In this document: piece after piece, positions 39,466 through 48,480 of the stretch
How the letters are laid out: every line of letters starts with the position of its first letter
Numbering within the stretch: position 1 is the first letter of the stretch
Virus record (IMG/VR): IMGVR_UViG_3300027741_000023
Span: 1-64,000 of that record
Reading direction: 5' to 3' (one strand)
Source: a virus
Length of the DNA: 64,000 nt
Notes under the pieces: model-generated
Databases searched by the model: none
Told to the model about the DNA's origin: nothing
What the model saw: the letters and a program-made list of their open reading frames with translations, nothing else
Position numbers and translations under genes: made by a program

Positions 39466-39990
39466 ATGGCTGATTTAATGATTGATATCGAAACGGTGAG
39501 CACTGGTCCAGAAGCATGTATTCTTACCATTGCTGCGCAGAGTTTTAACCCGCTGGGTACCGGATACTATCCACAGTATTTCTATGCCCGAATTGATCCT
39601 GATAGTCAACCAGGCCGCAACATTGAACAAGGCACCATAGACTGGTGGGCAACTCAACCACCTGAAGCACAAGAAGAAGCATTTGGCGAAGATAATCGTG
39701 TTTCACTAGATTCAGCACTAGACGATCTAGGCAAACTAATTTGGCAATCAAACTTGATTTGGGCCAATGGTCCTACATTTGATATGAACATATTGGAACA
39801 CGCTTACAAGAGTTTTGATCGACCCCTGCCTTGGAAATACTACAAAGTAAGAGATGCAAGAACAGTATATTCACTGTACCCTGATCTAGGCAAGCCTCCA
39901 GCAAGCCATCATGCATTAGAAGATTGCCGACGGCAGATTGATCTACTGCAAGCCACCCTTAAACACCTTAACGTTGAAAGATTAGTATGA
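39466..39990 (+). CDS. 3'-5' exonuclease, RNase AS / DexA-like DEDDh
   Basis: A 174-residue protein with the DEDDh motifs in order: Exo I MIDIETVS (Asp7, Glu9), Exo II GPTFDMNILE near 105, Exo III HHALEDCRRQ near 148-157 with His and Asp. Short single-domain enzymes of this type trim RNA or DNA 3' ends. It is read from a leaderless early promoter and heads a three-gene nucleotide-metabolism operon with 4-base overlaps. Confidence 0.8.
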   Translation: MADLMIDIETVSTGPEACILTIAAQSFNPLGTGYYPQYFYARIDPDSQPGRNIEQGTIDWWATQPPEAQEEAFGEDNRVSLDSALDDLGKLIWQSNLIWANGPTFDMNILEHAYKSFDRPLPWKYYKVRDARTVYSLYPDLGKPPASHHALEDCRRQIDLLQATLKHLNVERLV

Positions 39991-40475
39991 AAATTTACCT
40001 AGACATGGACGACGTAGTCGCCGACTGGATGCCCGCTGCCCGAGCAATTGTCAATCGCAATTGGGAATATGGTGAACGTATACCAGATACAGATTGGGAT
40101 AAAGTCAAAGCCAAACAACGTTTCTATCGTGACTTGCCCATCAAGCCCGGCGCATATGAGTTGGTTGAATACTGCCAGGACTTGTTGAGTAAAGGTCAAA
40201 TCAAAGACTTGAATTTCTTGACAGCACTGCCGCATGACTACAGTGTGCCATTTGCCAGTTATGACAAAGTTTTGTGGGCATTTGAACGCTTTCCGGGTAT
40301 TCCTGTACTTTTTGGTCCATTCAGTCATGACAAGTGGCGACACTGTGAGCCTGGGGATATCTTGATTGATGACCGTGTTAGTAATTGTGAAGAGTGGGTC
40401 AGAGCCGGTGGCCGGGCTCATATTTACAGACAGTGGCCTGAGTGCCATGTATGGTTGCAGGAGATCCTGAAATGA
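39987..40475 (+). CDS. 5'(3')-deoxyribonucleotidase (HAD)
   Basis: A 162-residue HAD enzyme with motif I YLDMDDVVADW (nucleophile Asp6, acid Asp8) and GDILIDDRVSNCEEW as motif IV. Family members remove the phosphate from dNMPs or act on nucleotide 5' ends. It overlaps the exonuclease by four bases and the dNMP kinase by four, suggesting combined salvage of host nucleotides: degradation, dephosphorylation control and rephosphorylation. Confidence 0.8.
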   Translation: MKIYLDMDDVVADWMPAARAIVNRNWEYGERIPDTDWDKVKAKQRFYRDLPIKPGAYELVEYCQDLLSKGQIKDLNFLTALPHDYSVPFASYDKVLWAFERFPGIPVLFGPFSHDKWRHCEPGDILIDDRVSNCEEWVRAGGRAHIYRQWPECHVWLQEILK

Positions 40476-41119
40476 TCATTGGTATTTGTGGACTGATTGG
40501 TGCAGGTAAAGACACTGCTGCTGACTATTTGGTAAACTTTCACGAGTTTCGTCGAGACTCATTTGCTAACACACTAAAAGATGCTGTGGCTGCGGTGTTT
40601 GGATGGGATCGTGAATTGCTAGAAGGGCGTACCAAAGAAGCTAGAGAATGGCGAGAACAAGTTGATCCTTGGTGGAGCAATCGTTTGAGCATGCCTGCTC
40701 TAACTCCACGATGGATATTGCAAAACTGGGGCACAGAAGTATGTAGAAATGCGTTTCACACGGACATTTGGATTGCCAGTTTAGAAAACAAACTGCGTCG
40801 CACTGGCAATAATACCGTGATTTCGGATTGTAGATTCCGCAATGAAGTGGCAGCAATCAAGAATCAAGGTGGCCGAGTGATTTGGATTCAGCGTGGAATT
40901 ACTCCTCACTGGTACAATATTGCAGCACAGGCCAATCGTGGGGACACAGCAGCATTGCGTTGGTTAGAACAACAAGGTATTCATGCCAGTGAGTATTCTT
41001 GGGCTGGTACTGAGTTTGATCATGTGGTGGAAAACAACGGTACAGTTGCTAGCCTATACAGCCAACTCAACGATCTGCTTGTAGTGGATTTGGTACCCAC
41101 GGAACATCAAGCCGCTTAA
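40472..41119 (+). CDS. Deoxynucleoside monophosphate kinase, gp1-like
   Basis: A 215-residue protein from the ATG in an ATGA overlap; an upstream in-frame ATG at 40442 is less likely. P-loop GICGLIGAGKDTAADYLV is at residues 4-21. The lid/acceptor region contains PRWILQNWGTEVCRN and VISDCRFRNEV, as in T4 gp1. It phosphorylates dNMPs to dNDPs for phage DNA synthesis. It converges with the HNH-like gene, sharing 53 bases. Confidence 0.8.
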   Translation: MIIGICGLIGAGKDTAADYLVNFHEFRRDSFANTLKDAVAAVFGWDRELLEGRTKEAREWREQVDPWWSNRLSMPALTPRWILQNWGTEVCRNAFHTDIWIASLENKLRRTGNNTVISDCRFRNEVAAIKNQGGRVIWIQRGITPHWYNIAAQANRGDTAALRWLEQQGIHASEYSWAGTEFDHVVENNGTVASLYSQLNDLLVVDLVPTEHQAA

Positions 41120-41411
41120 CCTCCTCTACACAATTCAAGCATACAGTTCTAAGATTGGTCAACGCAACATTTTGCATGTTACTGTCCATGTGATACACTA
41201 GAGTTTGACTGGTCAGTTTAGATTTGAACCCACAGCGATCGCATGTGGGTTTTTTCTTGTAGCCTGCTTTTTTCCACAATGCGTCTGGAGGACGAATTTT
41301 CTTTTTTTGTTTGATACATCGGTCACATCTTGATCGATAATGAACAACATCATCTTTGCGATAGTTTACCGCTACCAGCCGTTGATTGCATACATTGCAC
41401 ATGGGTCTCAT
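41067..41411 (-). CDS. HNH-like zinc-finger protein
   Basis: A 114-residue protein with three Cys pairs (CNVC, CDRC, CDRCG) and an HNH-type end: LVYHMDSNMQNVALTNLRTV followed by CLNC. The His/Asn pattern resembles treble-clef HNH nucleases, but the catalytic site is incompletely clear. It could be a small homing or DNA-processing nuclease, or only a zinc-binding protein. The ATG follows a minus-strand TAAATA motif by four bases. Confidence 0.6.
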   Translation of the reverse strand: MRPMCNVCNQRLVAVNYRKDDVVHYRSRCDRCIKQKKKIRPPDALWKKAGYKKKPTCDRCGFKSKLTSQTLVYHMDSNMQNVALTNLRTVCLNCVEEVKRLDVPWVPNPLQADR

Positions 41412-41415
41412 GCAG

Positions 41416-41421
41416 TATTTA
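41416..41421 (-). promoter_or_regulatory. Late promoter motif, minus strand
   Basis: GATAAATACT on the minus strand just before the HNH-like start, divergent from the gp18 motif at 41476. Confidence 0.5.
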
Positions 41422-41475
41422 TCTCAAAACCTTTGCAAAGGGCATCGCAACACCATGACTTTTGGTGACATCCGA

Positions 41476-41481
41476 TAAATA
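41476..41481 (+). promoter_or_regulatory. Late promoter motif for gp18
   Basis: GATAAATATC followed by a strong AAAGGAG ribosome site (41497-41503) before the ATG at 41509. Confidence 0.7.
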
Positions 41482-41508
41482 TCTGTAACAGTTTTTAAAG
41501 GAGCCACC

Positions 41509-44500
41509 ATGGCACTAGTATCACCCGGAGTCCAAGTCACAGTGATTGACGAAAGTCAATATCTTCCAGCCGCTACTAATTCAGTACCGTATTTTCTTAT
41601 TGCCACAGCACAGAACAAAGTGTCTGGCAGCGGCGTTGGTGTAGCAGCAGGCACACTCAAAATCAATTCTAATCGTGTTTATCAGATCACCAGTCAACGT
41701 GATCTTGCAGCCACATTTGGCAATCCGTTTTTCTACAAGACCACAATTGGTACTCCAATCAATGGATATGAATTGAATGAATATGGTTTGTTAGCAGCGT
41801 TTAGCGCATTGGGTGTTACCAATCGTGCGTATGTACAACGTGTGGATATTGATCTTACCCAGCTCACAGCCACATTGGTACGTCCAACAGGCGAACCAGA
41901 TAACGGTACGTACTGGCTGAATACCGCAACAAGTCAATGGGGTATTTTTGAATGGAATCAAACCACAGGTGCATTTACCAACCGGATTCCTTCAGTTATT
42001 ACCAGCACAACTGAATTGCTAAATGGTGTACCGTTGCAAGATTATGGCATTATCAATGGTTATGCTATTGTTGCTACCAACGTTCAAAATCCACTTTACT
42101 ATAAAAATGGTGCAGTGGCTACAGTTGCTAGTTACAATTCTACTACATTAACTAGTTTGTATAACAATTGGGTCCTGGTAGGCAGCGACGAATGGAAATT
42201 GAGTTGGCCAGCTATCCAAGGTGCCAATGCCGTGACCACAGCATTGACTGCAGGTAACACTATTGTGATCAACGGTACTAGTGTGGCAGTTCCTGTTTCT
42301 ACCAACAACACCATACAGGGACTTAGCGCAGCTATCAATAGTGCTAGTATCACTGGTGTTTATTCAGCGGTGATCAGCAACAAACTTTGCTTGTTTGCCA
42401 ACAGCACTGCCACAGCAGACGGATCCACAGCAGATGATGGTGCTATTGTTATAACTTTGACTGGATCAACTCCAGCATTGTTAACCACACTGGGTCTCAC
42501 AGCAGACACCACATACTATGCTCCTGGTCTGCAACAAAGTCCTAACTACACATTCCCACGTTGGTTAGCCACAGATACCACACCACGTCCTACAGGTAGT
42601 GTGTGGAACAAAACAACTGTGCAAAATCTAGGTACATCGATGGTAGTGCAAAAATACAGCACACCGTTGGGTAGCTGGGTACAACAAGCTGCCCCAGTTT
42701 ACGAAAATGACTGGAATGCCAATGCAGCATTGGATGCAACAGGTGGCGGTAAAAATATTGCTGCTGGAAATACCTACACACAATACAATGTAAATCCTGC
42801 ATCAACTGGGTATGCTACTTGGAGTGCTGCTACAACTTATGCAGCAGGAACTCGAGTAATATACAATAATTTAACATATCAGTCTTTACAAAGTGCTAAT
42901 GTCAATCACAATCCGGCTGCGCTGAGCAGCATTTGGTGGGTAGAAATTCAAAGTGAACTTCCTTACAATAACACTTACACATTGCAGGTGTTTAAACGAG
43001 CCAGTCAAGGTGCCACAATTGTTACAGGTAGTGTGGCTGTGCCCACATTTGTAAATGGCAATCAATTTACTATTACCACAAGCATTGCAAACTCTACCAG
43101 TTTGACTGCTACTGTAACAGTAACCATCAATGGCACTGATGCAGCAGCATTTAATACTGCTGTGAGTTCTGCAGGTTTACCATATGTGGTAGCTTCTGTC
43201 AATTCAACTGGTGCAATTGTGTTGACACAAACTCAAGGTGGTGTTATCTTGCTGCAAAATGTCACTGGAACTCCGGTAACAACTGCTGGGTTTGCAACCA
43301 GTACCACAGGTTGCCGCAACATTGTTGATGGCGATCAAATTGCTTACTTGCAACTCAGCAGCTGGATTCCATTGGATTACACAGCCAGTGCTGTGGCACC
43401 CGATCAAGATCCTGCTGACGGAACCTACTGGTATTACAGCAGCCCAAGTCAAGTTGATATCATGATCAATACTGGAACTGCGTGGGTTGGGTATCAAAAC
43501 GATACCAACGACACACGTGGTTACAATCTAAGCACCACTAACCCAACTGGCCCTATTATTTCGGCTACTGCACCTACTACCCAAACAGATGGTACAGTGT
43601 TGGTATACGGTGACTTATGGGTTGATACCAGCGACCTTGAACGGTATCCATTGTTGAATCGTTGGCAAGTGGTTGAAGGTGTAAATCAATGGGTGACTCT
43701 GGACAACACTGATCAACAGACTTCAAATGGTATTTTGTTTGCAGATGCTCGTTGGAGTACAACAGGAACAGTAAATCCTATCACAGACAATCTGCCGTCG
43801 ATCACTAGCTTGTTGACCAGCAACTATCTGGATGTGGATGCACCTGATCCTGCATTATATCCCGCAGGTATGCTGCTATGGAACACACGTCGATCAGGTT
43901 ACAATGTCAAGAGTTTCCAGGTTGATTACTTTAATGCCAGTAGCTTTAGCTATTCAACATGGTCTAGTTCTACTACCTATGCAGTAGGAGACCAAGTTTT
44001 GTACGACGCAGTATTATATGTGGCTATCCAAGCTGGTAATAATCAAAATCCAGCCACACAAACTTCGTACTGGGATTTGTTGCAGACTAACTCATGGGTA
44101 ACTGCATCGGGCAACAGGGTTGATGGATCGGCATATATGGGACGTTTTGCTCAACGTGCATTGATTGTGGCTGCATTGAAATCTGGTATTGACACCAGCG
44201 TTACAGCACGTGAAGAACAAGCACAGTTTAACTTGGTGGCATGTACTGCATATCCAGAATTGATTCCCAACATGGTAGCGCTCAGCAATGAGCGTAACAA
44301 CACTGCATTTGTGGTAGGTGATACACCAATGCGCCTGGGATCAAACGGTACAGATATTGCTGCCTGGGCCACAAACAATGGTGGAACAGGAGCCGGAACG
44401 GGACTATTTGCAGAAGATGGATTAACAACCAGTACTCCATATGCCGCAGTGTTCTATCCAAGTTGCCAGACCACTGACCTTGGTGGTAGTGCAGTGGTTA

Positions 44501-45117
44501 CTGCACCTAGTCACATGATGGTACGTACTATCATACGTAGTGATTCAGTCAGCTATCCGTGGTTGGCACCAGCTGGCACACGACGTGGTGTGATTGACAA
44601 TGCTGCCAGAATTGGTTATATTAATTCTATCACTGGTGAGTTTGTTACAATTGGTAATAATCAAGGTCTACGTGACATTGAGTACATCAACAAAATCAAT
44701 CCAATCACATTCATTCCAGGAGTGGGCATTACCAACTTTGGTAACAAGACCATTTACGGTGTAGACAGTGCATTGGATCGTATCAATGTAGCACGACTGG
44801 TTGCATTCATGCGCGGTAGACTTGAACAAATTGGTAAACAGTTTTTGTTTGAACCCAATGACCAAATCACTCGCAATGAGATGACCAATGCAGTGAATGG
44901 ATTATGTATTGATCTTGTGGCCAAACGTGGTATCTATGACTTCTTGGTAATCTGTGATGATTCAAACAACACACCTGCCAGAATTGATGCCAACGAACTG
45001 TGGGTTGATATTGCTATCGAACCTGTGAAGGCTGTGGAATTTATCTATATTCCATTGCGTATCAAAGCAACTGGTGCTATTGCTAACTCACAAAGCGCCA
45101 CGCAAACTTCTATCTAA
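41509..45117 (+). CDS. 18: Tail sheath protein gp18 with large insertion
   Basis: A 1202-residue protein, nearly twice the 659 residues of T4 gp18. The conserved sheath core is split: N-terminal MALVSPGVQVTVIDESQY and GLLAAFSALGVTNRAYVQR, and C-terminal ~880-1202 (YPELIPNMVALSNERNN, DRINVARLVAFMRGRLEQIG, NELWVDIAIEPVKAVEFIY). Between ~130 and ~870 lie beta-rich modules, including two chitin-binding-like units at ~438-480 and ~818-860 (WxxxTTYAxG-x-x-VxY...Y). Sheath subunits form the contractile tube; the insertion should lie on the outer surface. Strong ribosome site before, strong terminator after. Confidence 0.85.
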   Translation: MALVSPGVQVTVIDESQYLPAATNSVPYFLIATAQNKVSGSGVGVAAGTLKINSNRVYQITSQRDLAATFGNPFFYKTTIGTPINGYELNEYGLLAAFSALGVTNRAYVQRVDIDLTQLTATLVRPTGEPDNGTYWLNTATSQWGIFEWNQTTGAFTNRIPSVITSTTELLNGVPLQDYGIINGYAIVATNVQNPLYYKNGAVATVASYNSTTLTSLYNNWVLVGSDEWKLSWPAIQGANAVTTALTAGNTIVINGTSVAVPVSTNNTIQGLSAAINSASITGVYSAVISNKLCLFANSTATADGSTADDGAIVITLTGSTPALLTTLGLTADTTYYAPGLQQSPNYTFPRWLATDTTPRPTGSVWNKTTVQNLGTSMVVQKYSTPLGSWVQQAAPVYENDWNANAALDATGGGKNIAAGNTYTQYNVNPASTGYATWSAATTYAAGTRVIYNNLTYQSLQSANVNHNPAALSSIWWVEIQSELPYNNTYTLQVFKRASQGATIVTGSVAVPTFVNGNQFTITTSIANSTSLTATVTVTINGTDAAAFNTAVSSAGLPYVVASVNSTGAIVLTQTQGGVILLQNVTGTPVTTAGFATSTTGCRNIVDGDQIAYLQLSSWIPLDYTASAVAPDQDPADGTYWYYSSPSQVDIMINTGTAWVGYQNDTNDTRGYNLSTTNPTGPIISATAPTTQTDGTVLVYGDLWVDTSDLERYPLLNRWQVVEGVNQWVTLDNTDQQTSNGILFADARWSTTGTVNPITDNLPSITSLLTSNYLDVDAPDPALYPAGMLLWNTRRSGYNVKSFQVDYFNASSFSYSTWSSSTTYAVGDQVLYDAVLYVAIQAGNNQNPATQTSYWDLLQTNSWVTASGNRVDGSAYMGRFAQRALIVAALKSGIDTSVTAREEQAQFNLVACTAYPELIPNMVALSNERNNTAFVVGDTPMRLGSNGTDIAAWATNNGGTGAGTGLFAEDGLTTSTPYAAVFYPSCQTTDLGGSAVVTAPSHMMVRTIIRSDSVSYPWLAPAGTRRGVIDNAARIGYINSITGEFVTIGNNQGLRDIEYINKINPITFIPGVGITNFGNKTIYGVDSALDRINVARLVAFMRGRLEQIGKQFLFEPNDQITRNEMTNAVNGLCIDLVAKRGIYDFLVICDDSNNTPARIDANELWVDIAIEPVKAVEFIYIPLRIKATGAIANSQSATQTSI

Positions 45118-45135
45118 CGATACCGCTAGACTAGA

Positions 45136-45163
45136 AAATGGGGTGGAAACACCCCATTTCTTT
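45136..45163 (+). terminator. Intrinsic terminator after tail sheath
   Basis: A perfect 10-bp stem (45136-45145 with 45150-45159), GAAA tetraloop, then CTTTT. Confidence 0.9.
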
Positions 45164-45178
45164 TGACCTCAACAGAGG

Positions 45179-45184
45179 TAAATA
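45179..45184 (+). promoter_or_regulatory. Late promoter motif for gp19
   Basis: GGTAAATAAC 21 bases before the tail-tube ATG, with GGAG in between. Confidence 0.65.
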
Positions 45185-45205
45185 ACTGCATAGGAGATTA
45201 CAAAT

Positions 45206-45823
45206 ATGGCCGTTTCATCATTAACAAGAATGACAGTGCCCTTGGCAAGCGATCAAAGCGCGAGCAATCAAGGCTTGCTCATGCCCAAACTCAGCTATCG
45301 CTTTCGAGTGATATTTGAAAACTTTGGAGTAAGCACACCCCGAACAGAACTTACCAAACAGGTGATAGACTTCAAGCGCCCTACCTTGAGTTTTGATCCC
45401 ATCGTTATTCCAATTTACAACAGTGATCTAAAGCTGGCTGGCAAATACAAATGGGCCGATGTCACATGTAACCTACGTGACGATGCATCAGGTGCAGTCA
45501 GCCGCCTGGTTGGTGAACAACTACAAAAACAGATGGACTTCCTAGAAATGGCGTCAGCAGCAAGTGGTATCGACTACAAGTTTACCACACGTTACGAAGT
45601 GCTAGACGGTGGCAATGGTGCTGCTACACCTGTTGTGCTAGAAACATGGGAACTGTATGGTTGTTATCTTTCACAGGCAGATTACGGAACCACTAGCTAT
45701 GCTGATAGCAAGCCCATGCAGATTGCTATGACTATTGTGTACGACAATGCCAATCAAGTACCTAACGGAACTGGTGTGGGTAGCACTATTGCTAGAACGG
45801 TCAACGACGTAGTTACAGGATAA
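45206..45823 (+). CDS. 19: Tail tube protein gp19
   Basis: A 205-residue protein with T4-like tube features: LMPKLSYRFRVIFENFG, VIDFKRPTLSFDPIVIPIYN, GKYKWADVTCNLRDDASG, and ELYGCYLSQADYGTTSYAD near the C terminus. It polymerises into the tube through which DNA passes. It has its own promoter after the sheath terminator and is followed by a second tube-like protein six bases later. Confidence 0.8.
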   Translation: MAVSSLTRMTVPLASDQSASNQGLLMPKLSYRFRVIFENFGVSTPRTELTKQVIDFKRPTLSFDPIVIPIYNSDLKLAGKYKWADVTCNLRDDASGAVSRLVGEQLQKQMDFLEMASAASGIDYKFTTRYEVLDGGNGAATPVVLETWELYGCYLSQADYGTTSYADSKPMQIAMTIVYDNANQVPNGTGVGSTIARTVNDVVTG

Positions 45824-45829
45824 TACTGT

Positions 45830-46975
45830 ATGGCCTGGGGAGAAGATTTCCTCAAAGGCTTTTTTGGTGGGCAAGGTCTTAAAGATTATGCCCACGCTTC
45901 AAAGACCTTTCGCACCAATGGGTACGAGTATGCACCACGGAACAAATTCCTGTTCCATTGCTACTTCAATATCAACACATCAATGATTCCAAGTCTAGCG
46001 GCGGTGTACAACAGCACAGAAAAAGCCACAATTGGGCTTATGGTCAAGACCATTCAACTGCCTAAGTTTAAACTAGAAACCGAAACGCTGAATCAATACA
46101 ATCGCAAACGAGTTATTCAAAAGAAGATTAACTACCAGCCTGTAACAACTACATTTCACGATGACGGTGGCGACTTAATACGCAACCTGTGGTATAACTA
46201 TTACAGTTATTACTACAAGGATCCCAATCAAGCATATGGCCCACCAGCACAGAATGGATCAATTGGCCCTATTCAAACCTTGCCAGGGTTTAGCTACAAT
46301 GCTAGAGATATCTATGCCAACGATAGAGTGGTCAACGACTGGGGATATGTTGGCGAAAGCTACGATCAAGGCAATGCTGGCGGTGATGGAGTAGGGTCAG
46401 GCGGAGATCAAACTTCAGGTAAACCGCCATTTTTTAGAGACATAACCATTTACGGTATGAATCAACATAAATGGGCCAGTTATACCTTGATCAATCCGCT
46501 GATCAGCAGCTGGGATCATGACACCTACAACTACAGTGAAGGTAGCGGTACCATGCAAAACTCAATGACTATTGAATACGAAACTGTAAAATATTACACA
46601 GGTGCCATTGGTGGAGTTAGACCAGATACCAACGTGGTTGGATTTGCCGACCCTGCATACTATGACAATGTTCGTAGTAGCCTGGCAAGACCGGGTAGCA
46701 CACAAACTGTGTTGGGGCAAGGCGGATTACTGGATGCTGGTATTGGTATTGTAGAAGATTTGCAAAGTGGCGGTGTAGCAGGCGTTATTGGTGCTGTACA
46801 AAAAGCAGGAACAGCCTACAACACTTTCAAAGATGCTCCCATACGATCAATTGTGAACGAAGAAGCCAACGCTGCACTCAACAGCGTATTACGAACCAGT
46901 ATTCCAGCCGCAGTAAGACAAGCTCAAAACAGCAGCGGCGGATTTATTTTTCCAAGACCACCGGGACCTAGATAA
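45830..46975 (+). CDS. Tube-like structural protein, possible gp54/gp48 analogue
   Basis: A 381-residue protein. NKFLFHCYFNINTSM, LMVKTIQLPKFKLETETLNQ and TTFHDDGGDLIRNLWYNYYS parallel the tube-fold sequence of gp19 (RFRVIFENF; VIDFKRPTLSFD), with an insertion (residues ~135-205) and a helical C terminus. T4 tube-initiator proteins gp48 and gp54 share this fold, so a tube-baseplate junction role is plausible. Its stop overlaps the next start by one base. Confidence 0.5.
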   Translation: MAWGEDFLKGFFGGQGLKDYAHASKTFRTNGYEYAPRNKFLFHCYFNINTSMIPSLAAVYNSTEKATIGLMVKTIQLPKFKLETETLNQYNRKRVIQKKINYQPVTTTFHDDGGDLIRNLWYNYYSYYYKDPNQAYGPPAQNGSIGPIQTLPGFSYNARDIYANDRVVNDWGYVGESYDQGNAGGDGVGSGGDQTSGKPPFFRDITIYGMNQHKWASYTLINPLISSWDHDTYNYSEGSGTMQNSMTIEYETVKYYTGAIGGVRPDTNVVGFADPAYYDNVRSSLARPGSTQTVLGQGGLLDAGIGIVEDLQSGGVAGVIGAVQKAGTAYNTFKDAPIRSIVNEEANAALNSVLRTSIPAAVRQAQNSSGGFIFPRPPGPR

Positions 46976-47337
46976 TGGGCGGAACAGTCAACTCACTCAA
47001 CACCAACGTAGATCTCACAGTTAGAATCTACGATCAATTCTACGCCTACGAAACTTATGTAAGTGCAGAAGAATATGACATAGTATTCAGTTACATGAAG
47101 TCGGTATTTACTACAGACCTTGCTGCTGGCAATTTCACTGTGGCATTGTTTAGAATAGCTGATCAAACACGTACACCAGTGCTGACTATATTAGCAAATA
47201 TACAAGGGCAAGATTCAATTCAACTCACACAAACACTATGTTACTATCTCAACAATTTGAGAAGTGGCAGCACATTGTTGGGTTTTGGTTCTAGTGTAAC
47301 TCCCAACTATTACACCGCAAGGAATGTGTTAGCATGA
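46975..47337 (+). CDS. Small conserved structural-operon protein
   Basis: A 120-residue protein of alternating strands and helices (LTVRIYDQFYAYETYVSAEE, LNNLRSGSTLLGFGSSVTPN). No recognised motif. It lies between a tube-like protein and gp4 with one- and four-base overlaps, so it is probably a virion or assembly component. Confidence 0.5.
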   Translation: MGGTVNSLNTNVDLTVRIYDQFYAYETYVSAEEYDIVFSYMKSVFTTDLAAGNFTVALFRIADQTRTPVLTILANIQGQDSIQLTQTLCYYLNNLRSGSTLLGFGSSVTPNYYTARNVLA

Positions 47338-47765
47338 GCCGCTGGGCCAACGGCTTGTATGTGATTACCAACCCAGAAAAGTATGTGGGGAAAAATCAAC
47401 CTAGATACAGATCGGGATGGGAGCATGCATTTTTTAGATTTTGTGACAATAACAAAGCTGTGTTGCAATGGGCCAGCGAAAGCATAGCTATACCTTATAT
47501 AAATCCAGTTACAGGAAAAAACTCCATGTATATTCCTGATGTGTTTATTACATATAAAACCAGAGCCGATCAAGTCAAAGCTGAATTAATTGAAATCAAA
47601 CCCAAAAATCAAAGTGTAATTGAAAGCAAGATGTCTCAGAGAGATAGAGCAGTAGTAGCTATTAATCATGCCAAATGGCATCAGGCAACCAAATGGGCTA
47701 GACGAAACGGAATGACTTTCCGTGTACTAACAGAACATGATCTTTTTGTAAACGGCAATAAATAA
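47334..47765 (+). CDS. 4: Head completion protein gp4
   Basis: A 143-residue protein matching T4 gp4: MSRWANGLYVITNPEKYVG, RSGWEHAFFRFCDNN, ASESIAIPYINPVTGK and YIPDVFITY followed by ELIEIKPKNQS. The last two segments form a PD-(D/E)xK-type nuclease core (IPD, ExK). gp4 acts in head maturation and completion at the packaged DNA end. The stop contains a TAAATA motif. Confidence 0.85.
   Translation: MSRWANGLYVITNPEKYVGKNQPRYRSGWEHAFFRFCDNNKAVLQWASESIAIPYINPVTGKNSMYIPDVFITYKTRADQVKAELIEIKPKNQSVIESKMSQRDRAVVAINHAKWHQATKWARRNGMTFRVLTEHDLFVNGNK
47759..47764 (+). promoter_or_regulatory. Late-like motif before the GIY-YIG gene
   Basis: AATAAATAAA at the end of gp4, about 60 bases before the next ATG. 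The flanking context is A-rich, so chance is possible. Confidence 0.35.
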
Positions 47766-47825
47766 AAGTGCCAGTCGCGATGCTACCAACATCCACTGAC
47801 TCTAACATTGTAAAGGAATGTCAGC

Positions 47826-48473
47826 ATGAATACTTATTATGTTTACGCTTATTTGCGTAAATCAGACTTATCTCCATACTATATAGGCAAAGGAACAGCA
47901 GGACGGGCCTGGGCCAAAGATCATCGTGTAAAAGTTCCTTCGGACGACTATCGCATTATTATTGTTGAAAACAATCTTACCAATTTAGGTGCATTAGCCA
48001 TTGAACGAAGATTAATACGTTGGTATGGACGTAAAGATACAGGAACAGGTATACTTAGAAATCTGTCTGACGGCGGTGATGGTTCAGCTGGATATAAACA
48101 TACAACTGAATGGAAAAATCAACAATCTATTAGAACAAAAGGTGTTCCGCAACCATTCAACCGGAAACCAAAATCTCAAAGAACAAAAAATAATATGAAA
48201 ATTGCCTGGCAGACCAGAGATAGAACTGTTAAAGAATCAACATCGGCGCTACTATCAACTTCAGGAAAATCGTATTGGGCAAATGAAGATAACAAACAAG
48301 AACAGAGAAAAAAAAGAAAAACTTATTTGCAAAATAACCCATCTGTATTACATGCACAAGTACAGAATTTAAATCAAACTAGGTACACATGTCAACATTG
48401 CGGAATTACTACAAATAAAGGAAATTATTCTCGCTGGCACGAAGATAACTGTCGGGCAACAGTAATCCGGTAA
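47826..48473 (+). CDS. GIY-YIG homing endonuclease (free-standing)
   Basis: A 215-residue protein with a GIY-YIG-like core: [20 protein letters not shown] at 7-26, Arg28 in GRAW, and [12 protein letters not shown] near 62-73. A NUMOD3-like segment ([16 protein letters not shown]) and a Cys/His pair end (CQHCG..HEDNC) follow. Such proteins nick DNA to spread themselves between phages. Codon use is visibly more A-rich than in gp4 and gp16 around it, a sign of separate origin. The TAA stop overlaps the late motif of gp16. Confidence 0.75.
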   Translation: MNTYYVYAYLRKSDLSPYYIGKGTAGRAWAKDHRVKVPSDDYRIIIVENNLTNLGALAIERRLIRWYGRKDTGTGILRNLSDGGDGSAGYKHTTEWKNQQSIRTKGVPQPFNRKPKSQRTKNNMKIAWQTRDRTVKESTSALLSTSGKSYWANEDNKQEQRKKRKTYLQNNPSVLHAQVQNLNQTRYTCQHCGITTNKGNYSRWHEDNCRATVIR

Positions 48474-48476
48474 ATA
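48471..48476 (+). promoter_or_regulatory. Late promoter motif for gp16
   Basis: GGTAAATATA four bases before the ATG at 48481 and overlapping the preceding stop. Transcripts would be nearly leaderless unless initiation is further upstream. Confidence 0.45.
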
Positions 48477-48480
48477 TAGT

